Position numbers and translations under genes: made by a program. Positions 8,287 to 17,067 of a stretch of DNA of 64,000 nucleotides are shown here, one piece after another. Each line of letters begins with the position of its first letter. Within the stretch, counting starts at the first letter, position 1. This DNA comes from Halanaerobium kushneri. GTDB lineage: Bacteria; Bacillota; Halanaerobiia; Halanaerobiales; Halanaerobiaceae. The notes beneath the pieces are model-generated. The model saw only the letters and a program-made list of their open reading frames with translations. It was not told where the DNA came from and made no database searches. The stretch spans positions 1 to 64,000 of the forward strand of contig NZ_FTNC01000008.1 in NCBI RefSeq assembly GCF_900156285.1, in the 5' to 3' direction.

Positions 8287-9537
8287 ATGAAATTAAAATA
8301 TGGAAGAAAAAAATTAGAATTTAAAATTGAGAGTAGTAAAGTATTAGATATCCTAAAAGCAAAAGAAAAAGAGGGGCTGGCTGCTCCCCAGGCAGCAGTA
8401 GAGAGGGCACTTGCAGATCCTACGGGCAGCGCACCACTGGCAGAACTTCTAACAGCTAAAAAAATAGATGATCTGGTAATTATAGTTAATGATGTAACCC
8501 GCTATACACCATATCACCACATGCTGCCACCACTGTTGAGTATTATTTCGGAAGCGGGGATTAAAAAAGAACAGGTAACCTTTATTGTAGCCACCGGTGT
8601 TCACAGTCCTCATTCGCCAGAGCAAAATAAAGAAATTTTTGGTAAAAAAATTGACGGCAATTATAATTTTATTTATCACAACTGTGATCATAACTTAGCA
8701 GATCTAGGCAAGCTTAGCACTGGTAATAGGCTAAAAATTAATAAAAAGGTGGCTGAAGCTGATTTTGTAATCACCACTGGGGTGATTTTACCTCATTATA
8801 TGGCAGGTTTTTCTGGTGGAAGAAAATCAATTTTGCCAGGAGTAGCCGGTAGGGAAAGCATCGAAAATAATCATGCTCTAATGATAGATGTTATAGCAGA
8901 TCCGCCTGAAATAAGTGAAAACCCAATCAGCCAGGAAATGTTTGAAGCAGCAGCAAAGGTTGGGGTGGATTTTATTCTGAATGTTGTTACCAACAGCAGT
9001 CGTGAGATTGTTCAGGTTACTGCTGGAAATTATCGTCAGGCCTGGGAAGATGGGATTAATACTTCAGCTGAGATGTATCATCTTCATTTAGCAAAAAAAG
9101 CAGATGCAGCTATTGTAAGTTCGGGCGGTTTTCCAAGAGATATTAATATTTATCAGGCCCAGAAAGCTCTGGATCATGCAGAGCATGCTGTCAAAAAGGG
9201 AGGAACAATAATCTGGGTGGCTGAGTGTTCAGAAGGTTATGGGGAAGAGCGTTTTGAAAAATGGATGAATGAGGCTCAAAAACCTGAAGATAATGTTAAA
9301 CGGATAAAAGAAAAATTCTTACTTGGAGGTCACAAAGCCTTTGCGATCTCTAAGGTGGCAGTTGAAAAAGAAATAATTCTGATTTCCGATTTAACTGTAG
9401 AACAAACTGATAATATTTTTGCTAAAAAGATGACATCTATTCAGCAGGCAGTTGATTATCTGGAAGAAAAATATAAGGGAGATTATTCTGTTTATATTCT
9501 CCCCCAGGGAAGTTTGACTGTGCCAGTGGTTAAATAA
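8287..9537 (+). CDS. larA: LarA-family nickel-pincer racemase (DUF2088)
   Basis: 416-aa protein of the lactate racemase LarA family, whose members interconvert stereoisomers of 2-hydroxyacids using a nickel pincer nucleotide tethered to a lysine. Visible family segments are NDVTRYTPYHHMLP, FIVATGVHSPHSPEQ, HNCDHN, and PHYMAGFSGGRKSILPG, the last including the likely cofactor-binding Lys and nearby His residues. No cofactor-synthesis genes (larB, larC, larE) occur in the window. Many LarA homologues act on hydroxyacids other than lactate, so the substrate is open. The gene is 67 bp after ahcY on the same strand and may share its transcript. Confidence 0.8.
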   Translation: MKLKYGRKKLEFKIESSKVLDILKAKEKEGLAAPQAAVERALADPTGSAPLAELLTAKKIDDLVIIVNDVTRYTPYHHMLPPLLSIISEAGIKKEQVTFIVATGVHSPHSPEQNKEIFGKKIDGNYNFIYHNCDHNLADLGKLSTGNRLKINKKVAEADFVITTGVILPHYMAGFSGGRKSILPGVAGRESIENNHALMIDVIADPPEISENPISQEMFEAAAKVGVDFILNVVTNSSREIVQVTAGNYRQAWEDGINTSAEMYHLHLAKKADAAIVSSGGFPRDINIYQAQKALDHAEHAVKKGGTIIWVAECSEGYGEERFEKWMNEAQKPEDNVKRIKEKFLLGGHKAFAISKVAVEKEIILISDLTVEQTDNIFAKKMTSIQQAVDYLEEKYKGDYSVYILPQGSLTVPVVK

Positions 9538-9608
9538 TAGAGAAAATTTTTATCCAGCTACAAAATCTAAAGCTTGTATCTGGTCCCCAATAATAAGAGG
9601 TGGAATAA

Positions 9609-10547
9609 TTGCAGAATATAGAAAAAGTACAGAAAATTATTGACAATGTGGAAGAAGTGATCCTGGGCAAGAATCGTGTAATAAAACTAGCTCTGGCAGC
9701 TATGATGGCTGAGGGACATATTTTATTTGAAGATGTACCTGGAGTCGGGAAAACTATCCTGGTTCGATCACTGGCCCGCTCTGTTGGCTGTTCATTTAAG
9801 CGAATTCAGTTTACCCCTGATCTTTTACCATCTGATATTACTGGTGTTTCTATCTACAATCAAAAAACAAATGAATTTGAATTTAGAGAAGGACCAATTC
9901 TCTCACAGGTAGTTTTAGCTGATGAGATAAACCGTGCAACTCCAAGGACTCAATCAGCACTTTTAGAAAGTATGGCTGAAAAACAAATCACTGTTGAAGG
10001 AATAAGCCGCAAATTATCGGATCCGTTTATCGTCATGGCAACTCAGAATCCAATTGAATATGACGGTACTTTTCCACTACCTGAAGCGCAGCTTGATAGA
10101 TTTTTAATTAGACTGGAGATTGGTTATCCCGCTGAGAACGAAGAACAGATAATTTTAAAAAACCTGCAGCTGGAGCATCCGGTGGAAAAATTAGAGGCTG
10201 TAATGACTGATCAGCAGTTTATTGAATTACAGAACGAGGTAAAAAAAGTTCATGTTGATCAGAAACTGAGAAAATACATAGTAGAACTGGTAAATCAGAG
10301 CCGGAATCATAGTGATCTGGAGCTGGGAGCCAGTCCCCGGGGCAGTATTGCTTTAATGAAAATGGCTCAGGCATGGGCGGTAATTAAGGAAAGAGACTAT
10401 ATCATTCCGGATGATATAAAAGAAATTGCCTCTGCAGTTCTTGCTCATCGCTTAATTGTTAAATCAAAAAGCCGGCTCAGAGGTGCAGATAAGAAAAAGA
10501 TTATAAAAGAGATTATTAGAAGAACCGAGGTGCCAGTAATTGATTAA
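9609..10547 (+). CDS. MoxR-family AAA+ ATPase
   Basis: 312-aa AAA+ chaperone-like ATPase. Walker A is DVPGVGKT (around residues 43-50) and Walker B is VVLADEINRATPRTQSALLE. MATQNPIEYDGTFPLPEAQLDRF is present as the sensor/MoxR signature region (quoted here only in part as TQNPIEYDGTFPLPEAQ). MoxR proteins help assemble or activate partner proteins carrying von Willebrand or DUF58 domains. The start is TTG with an AGAGGTGG site. It overlaps the DUF58 gene by 8 bp, the standard MoxR-DUF58 operon arrangement. Confidence 0.92.
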   Translation: MQNIEKVQKIIDNVEEVILGKNRVIKLALAAMMAEGHILFEDVPGVGKTILVRSLARSVGCSFKRIQFTPDLLPSDITGVSIYNQKTNEFEFREGPILSQVVLADEINRATPRTQSALLESMAEKQITVEGISRKLSDPFIVMATQNPIEYDGTFPLPEAQLDRFLIRLEIGYPAENEEQIILKNLQLEHPVEKLEAVMTDQQFIELQNEVKKVHVDQKLRKYIVELVNQSRNHSDLELGASPRGSIALMKMAQAWAVIKERDYIIPDDIKEIASAVLAHRLIVKSKSRLRGADKKKIIKEIIRRTEVPVID

Positions 10548-11874
10548 TTTCTTTGCTCTGGGTTTAGTAACCTATCTGGGAGGAGCGGTTATGCAGCGGA
10601 CAATCTTATTTAAGCTTGCTTATTTTTTCCTCCTTTTTCATTTTATAATCAAATATTATCATTATAATATTGGCAAAAATTTAAAAATATCTCATTACTT
10701 AAAAAATGACCATTTATTTTATAATGAAAAGATTGAAGTAATAATCAAGATAGAAAATAATAGTTTTTTGCCAATTTTATGGCTGAAATTTAAAGAATTT
10801 TTACCCAATAAATTGACTATTTTGGAGGAGCAGCACTTAAGCTATTTTAAAGCCGGGGAGAAAAAGGAATGGCAATTCAATTTAAAGGCTAAAAAAAGAG
10901 GGTTTTATAAAATTGGACCTCTGAAATGGGAGATAGGAGATTTTTTAGGCTATGAGCTAACCAGAGGGGAACTCAAAGAGCTCGAAGTTTATATATATCC
11001 TAAAATTCTAAATTTAGAAGAGTTAGGACTGGCTTCCCGATTACCTTTTGGTAATTCTAAATGGCCTCAGCCTATTTATAAGGATCCCTATAAAACAGCA
11101 GGTATTAGAGAATATCAGCCTGCAGATAGATTAAACCAGATCCACTGGAAGGCATCTGCTAAAACTGGGGAATTAAAATCTCGCCAAAATGAATCTACAG
11201 TTTCGATTGATACAGCTCTGGTTTTAAATATGTCTCAGGAAGATTATGGGCTTAAATTTTTAGAAAGAAAAACAGAGCTTGCAGTAACAGCAGCAGCTTC
11301 AATGGCTTATTATTTAAATCGGGTTGGCCACAGCTTTAAATTTTTAAGTAATGCTGTTATTGAAGGTACAGACTGGGAGGAATTTAATGCCTATCAGCAA
11401 AAGATAAATACAAAAAATGAGTCGGGAGAGAGATCAGGTTTGGAAGTTGAAAAATCAGTTAATACTTTAGAAGCTGAAGCTGATAATGTTAATAAGTCGA
11501 ATGAGATTGAATCTGATTCAGCGGCAGCTGCTAATTTCAATAGTTATTTAAAACTGCCCTCCGGTAGCGGAGATGCTCATCTACAGGAATTGTTGGAGTT
11601 ACTGGCAAGAGTTGAAATATCAAAGGCTGATAACTTTCTTAATCTATTAACAGATGAGCTGGATCTAGCCTGGGGAGGAACTCTAATTATTTTTACCGAT
11701 AAAGATGATAGCGAACTAATACAGGTGGTAGAAAACCTTTTGAGAAGAGGTTATAATATTAAAATTATGATTCTGGGGGATGAAGTTGTACATCGGGAAT
11801 ACAGCTATCTACCTTTTACAGCGCCCCTTTCAATTCATCATTTGCGGCGGGAGCGTGATTTACATGAAGGCTAA
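10540..11874 (+). CDS. DUF58 domain protein
   Basis: 444-aa protein with two short hydrophobic segments at the N-terminus and a DUF58 core recognisable at GIREYQPADRLNQIHWKASAKTG (given here to locate it near residue 190; key motif REYQPGD-like REYQPAD). The C-terminal half includes a low-complexity, Glu/Asn/Ser-rich insertion around residues 285-335 between core elements. The TTG start at 10540 overlaps the moxR stop codon. An ATG at 10591 preceded by GGGAGGAG is an equally good alternative and would shorten the protein by 17 residues. The protein is thought to work with the MoxR ATPase in envelope-related assembly. Confidence 0.85.
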   Translation: MINFFALGLVTYLGGAVMQRTILFKLAYFFLLFHFIIKYYHYNIGKNLKISHYLKNDHLFYNEKIEVIIKIENNSFLPILWLKFKEFLPNKLTILEEQHLSYFKAGEKKEWQFNLKAKKRGFYKIGPLKWEIGDFLGYELTRGELKELEVYIYPKILNLEELGLASRLPFGNSKWPQPIYKDPYKTAGIREYQPADRLNQIHWKASAKTGELKSRQNESTVSIDTALVLNMSQEDYGLKFLERKTELAVTAAASMAYYLNRVGHSFKFLSNAVIEGTDWEEFNAYQQKINTKNESGERSGLEVEKSVNTLEAEADNVNKSNEIESDSAAAANFNSYLKLPSGSGDAHLQELLELLARVEISKADNFLNLLTDELDLAWGGTLIIFTDKDDSELIQVVENLLRRGYNIKIMILGDEVVHREYSYLPFTAPLSIHHLRRERDLHEG

Positions 11875-13312
11875 AGAATATAATTTTAAATATAGTTATC
11901 TTTATCCCTTTATGGGAGTTATGTTGTATTTTATCCTTGCCATTATGTTTTTTTATTTAATTGAAATTAATTCAAATTTTATGAACTTAAATAATTTTTC
12001 CTATTTAATCTTATTTTTATTTTTAGTAGAGGCAATCCTGCATTTTAATGCTTCTCTGGAAATAAAAATACCGATGCTGACTTTTGTTGTAGAATTTTTT
12101 GTCTATCTGCTGCTTTTAGTTGTTTTAAGTGGTCGTTATCAGAGTCTGGCTACAATATTTAGCCTTGACAAGCTGGACTTATTTATATTTTGGCTGGTCA
12201 GTATTTTTTTCTGGTATCAGGTTTATGAATTCTGCGGGATTTTTGAATATTTTCGTAAGGATTTTGATAAAATTTATGAAAGTAAGGGAGAGGACTGGAA
12301 TTTAGATGAATTTAGGAGATTGCTTGATTATCCTCTGATCTGGCCCAGGATGACTCGAAAAGTAAGCTGGCTTAACCTGCCTTTGCTCATTCTCTGGGCG
12401 TTTATAGGTGAAGTCAATATGCTATTTTTGATTTTAACGATTATATTTTTAGTTACAGAGGTATTTCTACTGGCATTGACTTATCTTGACAAAAAAACAG
12501 TTGACTGGAATGTTAATCGAATAAAGGAAACTCAATCAATAAAAAAGGGCTGGCGAAAATTTCTATTAATTTTTATAATTTTAGCTCTGCTGCTTGCTTT
12601 CTTACTTCCTTCAAATTATCAACCGTTGCCAATGGATAGAATCAACAGCTGGATAGGACAACAGCTGGCTTTGTTGGGAGTAGTTGAGATGGAACAGCAG
12701 GATAATATAAGAGAGAGATTTGATGCTGGACAGCTGCCTGATGAGGCCGAGGAAGAAGAACCCAGATGGATTGAGATATTATTTGTTATTATCCAGATAT
12801 TTTTGACTGTTATTTTTGCGCTTTTCTTTCTGGCTCTTGTAATCTTTTTTATAACCTCAGAGATAGGCAAGTTAAAAAACATGCCCCAGTTTTTTAAAGC
12901 TTTTTATCAATTTATTATTAAAGCGCTTAAAGATATTTTTACCGTCATTAAAGAAATTAATTTTACCTCCGGCTGGCGAAAAAGAAATGAGAGGCTAAAA
13001 AATAAGAAATCTGCTAAAGAAGAAGCAAAGAACATTAAAAATATTGAGCTGACAGGTCAATCTAATTCCATAATAATTAGAATTTATAACTCTCTGCTCA
13101 GACTTTTATCTTTAAAAGGGATGGGTAAAGATCCAGCTGCTACTCCATATGAATACCGGAGTTATTTAGTCGAAAAGTTTCAGGACTTAAAAGAAGAAAT
13201 TAATAATTTAACGGAAATATTTGTAGAAACTGCCTATAGTGATCATCCATTAGGTGAAAATGCTGTTAAAACAGCCAGAACAATCTGGAAAATATTAAAA
13301 AAGAAAATTTAA
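11864..13312 (+). CDS. Membrane protein with C-terminal DUF4129 domain
   Basis: 482-aa protein starting at the ATG at 11864, which follows GCGGGAGCG and overlaps the DUF58 stop by 11 bp; a longer open frame back to 11780 would overlap DUF58 by 95 bp and is less likely. About five to six transmembrane segments occupy residues 5-235. Another helix lies near 310-335, and the last 70 residues (ATPYEYRSYL ... DHPLGENAVKTARTIWK) match DUF4129. In related operons this position is usually filled by a transglutaminase plus DUF4129 protein; no Cys-His-Asp transglutaminase core can be seen here, so it is a shortened relative. Confidence 0.72.
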   Translation: MKAKEYNFKYSYLYPFMGVMLYFILAIMFFYLIEINSNFMNLNNFSYLILFLFLVEAILHFNASLEIKIPMLTFVVEFFVYLLLLVVLSGRYQSLATIFSLDKLDLFIFWLVSIFFWYQVYEFCGIFEYFRKDFDKIYESKGEDWNLDEFRRLLDYPLIWPRMTRKVSWLNLPLLILWAFIGEVNMLFLILTIIFLVTEVFLLALTYLDKKTVDWNVNRIKETQSIKKGWRKFLLIFIILALLLAFLLPSNYQPLPMDRINSWIGQQLALLGVVEMEQQDNIRERFDAGQLPDEAEEEEPRWIEILFVIIQIFLTVIFALFFLALVIFFITSEIGKLKNMPQFFKAFYQFIIKALKDIFTVIKEINFTSGWRKRNERLKNKKSAKEEAKNIKNIELTGQSNSIIIRIYNSLLRLLSLKGMGKDPAATPYEYRSYLVEKFQDLKEEINNLTEIFVETAYSDHPLGENAVKTARTIWKILKKKI

Positions 13313-13442
13313 ATCAGTTTAAACCAGGCCAGAGGTAAAAGGTTATAAGATTAGGATTTTATCAAGTAGCTTAAGTGAAAAAAATCAAATTATAATAATA
13401 AATAGCAGTCTTTAATATTACTGATCTAAGGGGAGAAAATTA

Positions 13443-14501
13443 ATGCGAAAAAAATTAAAAGCCGGAATAATTGGTTGTGGAGAAATAGCTTTCAGTAAAC
13501 ATATGCCAGGTCTGGCTAAATTGAGAGATGTAGAAATGACAGCTTTTTGTAATCGAAGTCTGGAAAAAGCAGAAAGAGCAGCAGCAGAATTTGGAGCTGA
13601 AGTTTCCAGAGTCTATACAGATTATAATAAACTTTTGCAGGATAATGAGCTTGATCTTGTCCATATCTGTACCCCGAATAATTCTCATGCAGAAATTTCA
13701 GTTGCTGCATTGAGGGCTGGCAAAGATGTGATGTGCGAAAAACCGATGGCTTTAAATGCTGAGCAGGCAGAAGCAATGTATAAGATGGCTCAAAAGACAG
13801 GTCAAAAATTATCAGTTAGTTACCAGAATCGTTTTAAAACAGAAAACATTTTATTTAAAGAGCTGGTCGATAGTGGCAGACTGGGAAAAATTTATTTTGC
13901 TCGTTCCCTGGCCTTAAGGAGGCGAGGTGTACCAACCTGGGGGTATTTTCTGGATAAAGAAATTCAGGGTGGTGGGCCTTTAATTGATATAGGAACTCAC
14001 TCGCTGGATTTAACTCTCTGGTTGCTTGATAATTATCAGCCTAAAATTGTGCTGGCAAATGTTTTTAATGAGATGGCTGCAGAAAGCAGTAAGGCCAATT
14101 ATTTTGGACCCTGGGAAAAAGAAAAATTTGAGGTTGAAGATGCAGCAGTTGCCCATATTATAATGGAAAATGGCTGTTCAATATTTTTAGAAAGCAGCTG
14201 GGCTTTAAATACTCCAGAAGAATATGATATTAAAAGTATTTTGAGTGGAACAAAGGCAGGAGCTGACAATATTAATGGTCTCCGAATCAATGGCGAAAAA
14301 GAGGGTCGGCTTTATAAAGAAGAAATTTCTACAGCCAGTTCAACAAACGAAGACCCTGGTGATCGAGAAATAAGGCTCTGGATTGAAGCTATAAAAGCTG
14401 ATAAAGAGCCACCTGTAAAAGCCAAAGAGGCTCTGGTGATAGCTCAAATTCTGGATGCAATTTATCAATCAGCTGAAACTGGGGAAGCGGTTGAGTTCTA
14501 A
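13443..14501 (+). CDS. Gfo/Idh/MocA-family oxidoreductase
   Basis: 352-aa NAD(P)-dependent sugar or inositol dehydrogenase. The N-terminal Rossmann fold shows GIIGCGEIAFSKHMPG. The catalytic-region motif is MCEKPMA, which retains the EKP lysine, and a later GGGPLIDIGTHSLDL holds the conserved Asp and His. The C-terminal beta-sheet domain is complete and length is normal. It stands directly upstream of the ArsR-type regulator and sugar import operon, so it probably processes the imported sugar; the substrate is unknown. The start follows GGGGAG. Confidence 0.88.
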   Translation: MRKKLKAGIIGCGEIAFSKHMPGLAKLRDVEMTAFCNRSLEKAERAAAEFGAEVSRVYTDYNKLLQDNELDLVHICTPNNSHAEISVAALRAGKDVMCEKPMALNAEQAEAMYKMAQKTGQKLSVSYQNRFKTENILFKELVDSGRLGKIYFARSLALRRRGVPTWGYFLDKEIQGGGPLIDIGTHSLDLTLWLLDNYQPKIVLANVFNEMAAESSKANYFGPWEKEKFEVEDAAVAHIIMENGCSIFLESSWALNTPEEYDIKSILSGTKAGADNINGLRINGEKEGRLYKEEISTASSTNEDPGDREIRLWIEAIKADKEPPVKAKEALVIAQILDAIYQSAETGEAVEF

Positions 14502-14527
14502 TAGGAATTTAATTTTTATAATTGCTT

Positions 14528-14548
14528 TTTAATTCAATAATTGTTAAA
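14528..14548. promoter_or_regulatory. Putative operator of the ArsR-type regulator (site 1)
   Basis: A 21-bp element, TTTAATTCAATAATT followed by GTTAAA, lies 34 bp before the regulator's start. An almost identical copy (one difference) is at 15614, ahead of the binding-protein gene. The ends TTTAAT/ATTAAA are inverted. Its position suggests autoregulation. Confidence 0.55.
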
Positions 14549-14581
14549 ATAAAATTATAAAAAGTAATTGGAGTGATTAAA

Positions 14582-15514
14582 ATGAAGGGTAATATAATGG
14601 AATTAAAGGATGAAGAACAGATTATAGAGGTTTTAAAAGCCCTTGGTTCTGAGTCCAGAATGAGAATATTAGAAGTCTTACAGAATGAAGATATGAACTT
14701 AAATCAAATTTCTGAATATATAGATATGCCTGCTTCGTCTGTGACAGTTAATATTAAAAAGCTGGAAGAAGCTGGTCTAATCGAAACTGAATATAAACCT
14801 GGTAATCACGGTTCTCAAAAAATATGTCGATTGAATTATGACAAAATTTTGGTTAATTTGCCAGGAAATAGAGAATTAAAGGATAAAAATTTAATTGAAA
14901 CATCAATGCCGATTGGAAACTATAAAGATTTTGAAGTGAGTCCAACCTGTGGTCTGGCTTCAGAAAAGGCAGTAATTGGTGAACTTGATGATGTTAAATC
15001 ATTTCTGCATCCTGAACATATTCATGCTCAGATTCTCTGGTTCGGCAAAGGGTATGTAAAATATGTTTTCCCCAATAATCTACCTAATAATTCTCAAGCT
15101 ACAAAATTAGAGCTGAGTATGGAGATCTGCTCAGAAACTTCAGATTACAATGAAGACTGGCCCTCTGATATTTCAATCTGGATTAATGGAGTTGAAATTG
15201 GTGTCTGGACCTCCCCCGGTGATTTTGGTGAAAACAGAGGTATTTTGAACCCTGATTGGTGGTATTTTGATCAGACTCAGCACGGGCTTTTAAAAATCTG
15301 GAAGGTAACAGAAGATGGAACATATATTGACGGCAATAAAATTTCAAATATAACTTTATCTGATATTAAGATTGAGAATGAAGATTTTATTGATGTCAAA
15401 ATTGGAGTTAAAGAAGATGCCCGTAATGTAGGTGGGGTTAATCTTTTTGGCAAAAAATTTGGTAATTACAGACAGGATATTATGCTCAGATATAGATATA
15501 AATTCAATGATTAA
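14582..15514 (+). CDS. ArsR/winged-helix transcriptional regulator with C-terminal sensor domain
   Basis: 310-aa regulator. Residues about 15-80 form a winged-helix domain of ArsR type (IIEVLKALGSESRMRILEVL, then MNLNQISEYIDMPASSVTV). The remaining about 200 residues form a beta-rich domain of unknown family with repeated Trp residues (IWINGVEIGVWTSPGDFG, LNPDWWYFDQTQHG). This may bind a carbohydrate; that is inference. The start is placed at ATG 14582, eight bases after GGAG, rather than the GTG at 14573. Two matching 21-bp elements, before this gene and before the sugar importer at 15754, suggest it controls both. Confidence 0.78.
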   Translation: MKGNIMELKDEEQIIEVLKALGSESRMRILEVLQNEDMNLNQISEYIDMPASSVTVNIKKLEEAGLIETEYKPGNHGSQKICRLNYDKILVNLPGNRELKDKNLIETSMPIGNYKDFEVSPTCGLASEKAVIGELDDVKSFLHPEHIHAQILWFGKGYVKYVFPNNLPNNSQATKLELSMEICSETSDYNEDWPSDISIWINGVEIGVWTSPGDFGENRGILNPDWWYFDQTQHGLLKIWKVTEDGTYIDGNKISNITLSDIKIENEDFIDVKIGVKEDARNVGGVNLFGKKFGNYRQDIMLRYRYKFND

Positions 15515-15613
15515 TAAATTAAATTAAGAAAAATTAAAATAAAAGCAGGAATTTTTAACTTTGTCTTGAATAGTAATAATAGAGCTAAATACCAGTTCAA
15601 ATTTTTTAGGCGC

Positions 15614-15634
15614 TTTAATTCAATAATTATTAAA
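15614..15634. promoter_or_regulatory. Putative operator of the ArsR-type regulator (site 2)
   Basis: TTTAATTCAATAATT followed by ATTAAA matches the element at 14528 at 20 of 21 positions. It stands 120 bp before the start of the sugar-binding protein gene, which suggests that the regulator encoded just upstream controls this import operon. Confidence 0.55.
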
Positions 15635-15660
15635 TTAAAGCAATAATACATAAAACAAAA

Positions 15661-15671
15661 GGAGGGGGATA
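15661..15671 (+). promoter_or_regulatory. Upstream GGAGG element in sugar-importer leader (1 of 4)
   Basis: GGAGGGGGATA lies 83 bp before the real ribosome site of the binding-protein gene, with no start codon at usable spacing. The three other CUT1 operons have a similar element at a similar place. Confidence 0.4.
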
Positions 15672-15753
15672 TTCCAAAAAAATATTCACAATATTATTAA
15701 TTAAAGTAGCAATTGGGCAAATTCTAACAACAAATTCTTAAGGGGGATTTATA

Positions 15754-16995
15754 ATGAAGAAAAGCTTATTCTTTTTAGTTTTAGTAACTTTATTGATCGG
15801 ATTTACTACATCTGCATTTGCTGAGGCTGTGACTGTTGAATACTGGAATCTTTTTGGTGGTGGAGATGCTGAGTTTATGGATGCAATTGTAGAAGAATTT
15901 AATGCTACTCATGACGACATCAATGTAGATGTAACAAGATTAGAATGGGAGGAGTATTATACAAAGTTAAAAACAGCTACCGCCAGTGGTAATGGACCTG
16001 ATATTGCAATCAGTCATGTTACCAGAGTAAAAGAACTGGCAGATGAGGGTTTAATTGTTCCTTTAGCTGAACTTGGAGAAAGTGTAGGAATTAAATGGTC
16101 TGAATATAATACAAATATTTTAAATGGAGCAGAAATAGACGGCGAAATTTATGCGGTTCCTTTAGATACTCATCCTCTTGTTTATTATTACAATAAAGAT
16201 TTACTTTCTGAAGCAGGACTGCTTAACGAAGATGGTACTCCTAAGATAGAAGGATCATTTAAAGATTACTTAGCAAAATTAAAGGCTGACTCTTCTGCTA
16301 AATATCCGATGACTAACTGGACTAAATTAACTGCAGAAGGACATTACAGAGTCTGGTGGAGTCTTTATAATCAGCTTGATGGCTCACCAGTTATAACCGG
16401 GAAGGAAGTTACTTTAGATAAAGAAAAGGCAGTAGAAGCCATTGATTGGATGAAAGATCTATATGATAAAGAATATTCTCCTCTGCATTCAGAGTATATG
16501 GAAAATGTAAATTTATTTAGGAATGGTGAGGCGGCTTCCTTATTAACTGGTGTCTGGATTACTGGTACTTTAGAAGAAACTGAAGGCTTAAACTTTGGTG
16601 TAATTCCTATGCCAGAGATCTTTAATAATAGATCAGTCTGGGGAGATTCTCACACTCTTGTTATCCCTTATGCTAGAGATATCGATGAAGAAAAACAAAA
16701 AGCAGCTCTGACCTTTGCTAAGTGGGCTACAGATCACGGTGAGCTCTGGGCTAAAGCAGGACATATTCCAAGTAAAAATACTGTAATTGAAAAAGAAGCA
16801 TTTAGAAATATGCCTTATAGATTAGATTATGTCAAGGCGGCAGATTATGTTAAATTTGATAGTGCTGGCGCTTATACCTGGGGAATCAGAACAGAAATTA
16901 CTACAGCTTTAAGTAAGGTATGGAATGATCAGATTACTGCAGGTGAAGCGGTAGATGAGGCTGTAACAGCAATTGAAAGATTAATAAGCAGATAG
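15754..16995 (+). CDS. Extracellular sugar-binding protein, CUT1 ABC importer
   Basis: 413-aa solute-binding protein (SBP family 1). A signal peptide occupies about residues 1-23 (Lys-rich start, hydrophobic core, cleavage near AFAEA). The mature part begins VTVEYWNLFGGGD, and GNGPDIAISHVTRVKEL and YYNKDLLSEAG are typical sugar-binding elements. No lipobox cysteine was seen, so membrane attachment is unclear. It is the first gene of an operon with two permeases and a GH2 glycosidase, and it is separated from the permeases by a hairpin. The ligand is probably an oligosaccharide or glycoside cleaved by that GH2 enzyme. Confidence 0.88.
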   Translation: MKKSLFFLVLVTLLIGFTTSAFAEAVTVEYWNLFGGGDAEFMDAIVEEFNATHDDINVDVTRLEWEEYYTKLKTATASGNGPDIAISHVTRVKELADEGLIVPLAELGESVGIKWSEYNTNILNGAEIDGEIYAVPLDTHPLVYYYNKDLLSEAGLLNEDGTPKIEGSFKDYLAKLKADSSAKYPMTNWTKLTAEGHYRVWWSLYNQLDGSPVITGKEVTLDKEKAVEAIDWMKDLYDKEYSPLHSEYMENVNLFRNGEAASLLTGVWITGTLEETEGLNFGVIPMPEIFNNRSVWGDSHTLVIPYARDIDEEKQKAALTFAKWATDHGELWAKAGHIPSKNTVIEKEAFRNMPYRLDYVKAADYVKFDSAGAYTWGIRTEITTALSKVWNDQITAGEAVDEAVTAIERLISR

Positions 16996-17006
16996 AATAA
17001 TTAAAA

Positions 17007-17042
17007 TTCTACACAGGCACATTAAGCTGTGTCTGTGTAGAA
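17007..17042 (+). terminator. Intercistronic hairpin between binding protein and permease (operon 1)
   Basis: TTCTACACAGGCACA (17007-17021) pairs with TGTGTCTGTGTAGAA (17028-17042), 15 bp with one G-U, loop of six. No T-run follows directly, so it is more likely an mRNA 3'-end stabiliser or partial terminator than a full stop. Confidence 0.7.
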
Positions 17043-17067
17043 ATCAAATTTTTAAGGAGGTCTCAAT

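Noticed and set aside
11780-11863. Upstream extension of the DUF4129 protein
   Set aside because: It would overlap the DUF58 gene by 95 bp and has no ribosome site; the ATG at 11864 has a GGGAG site.
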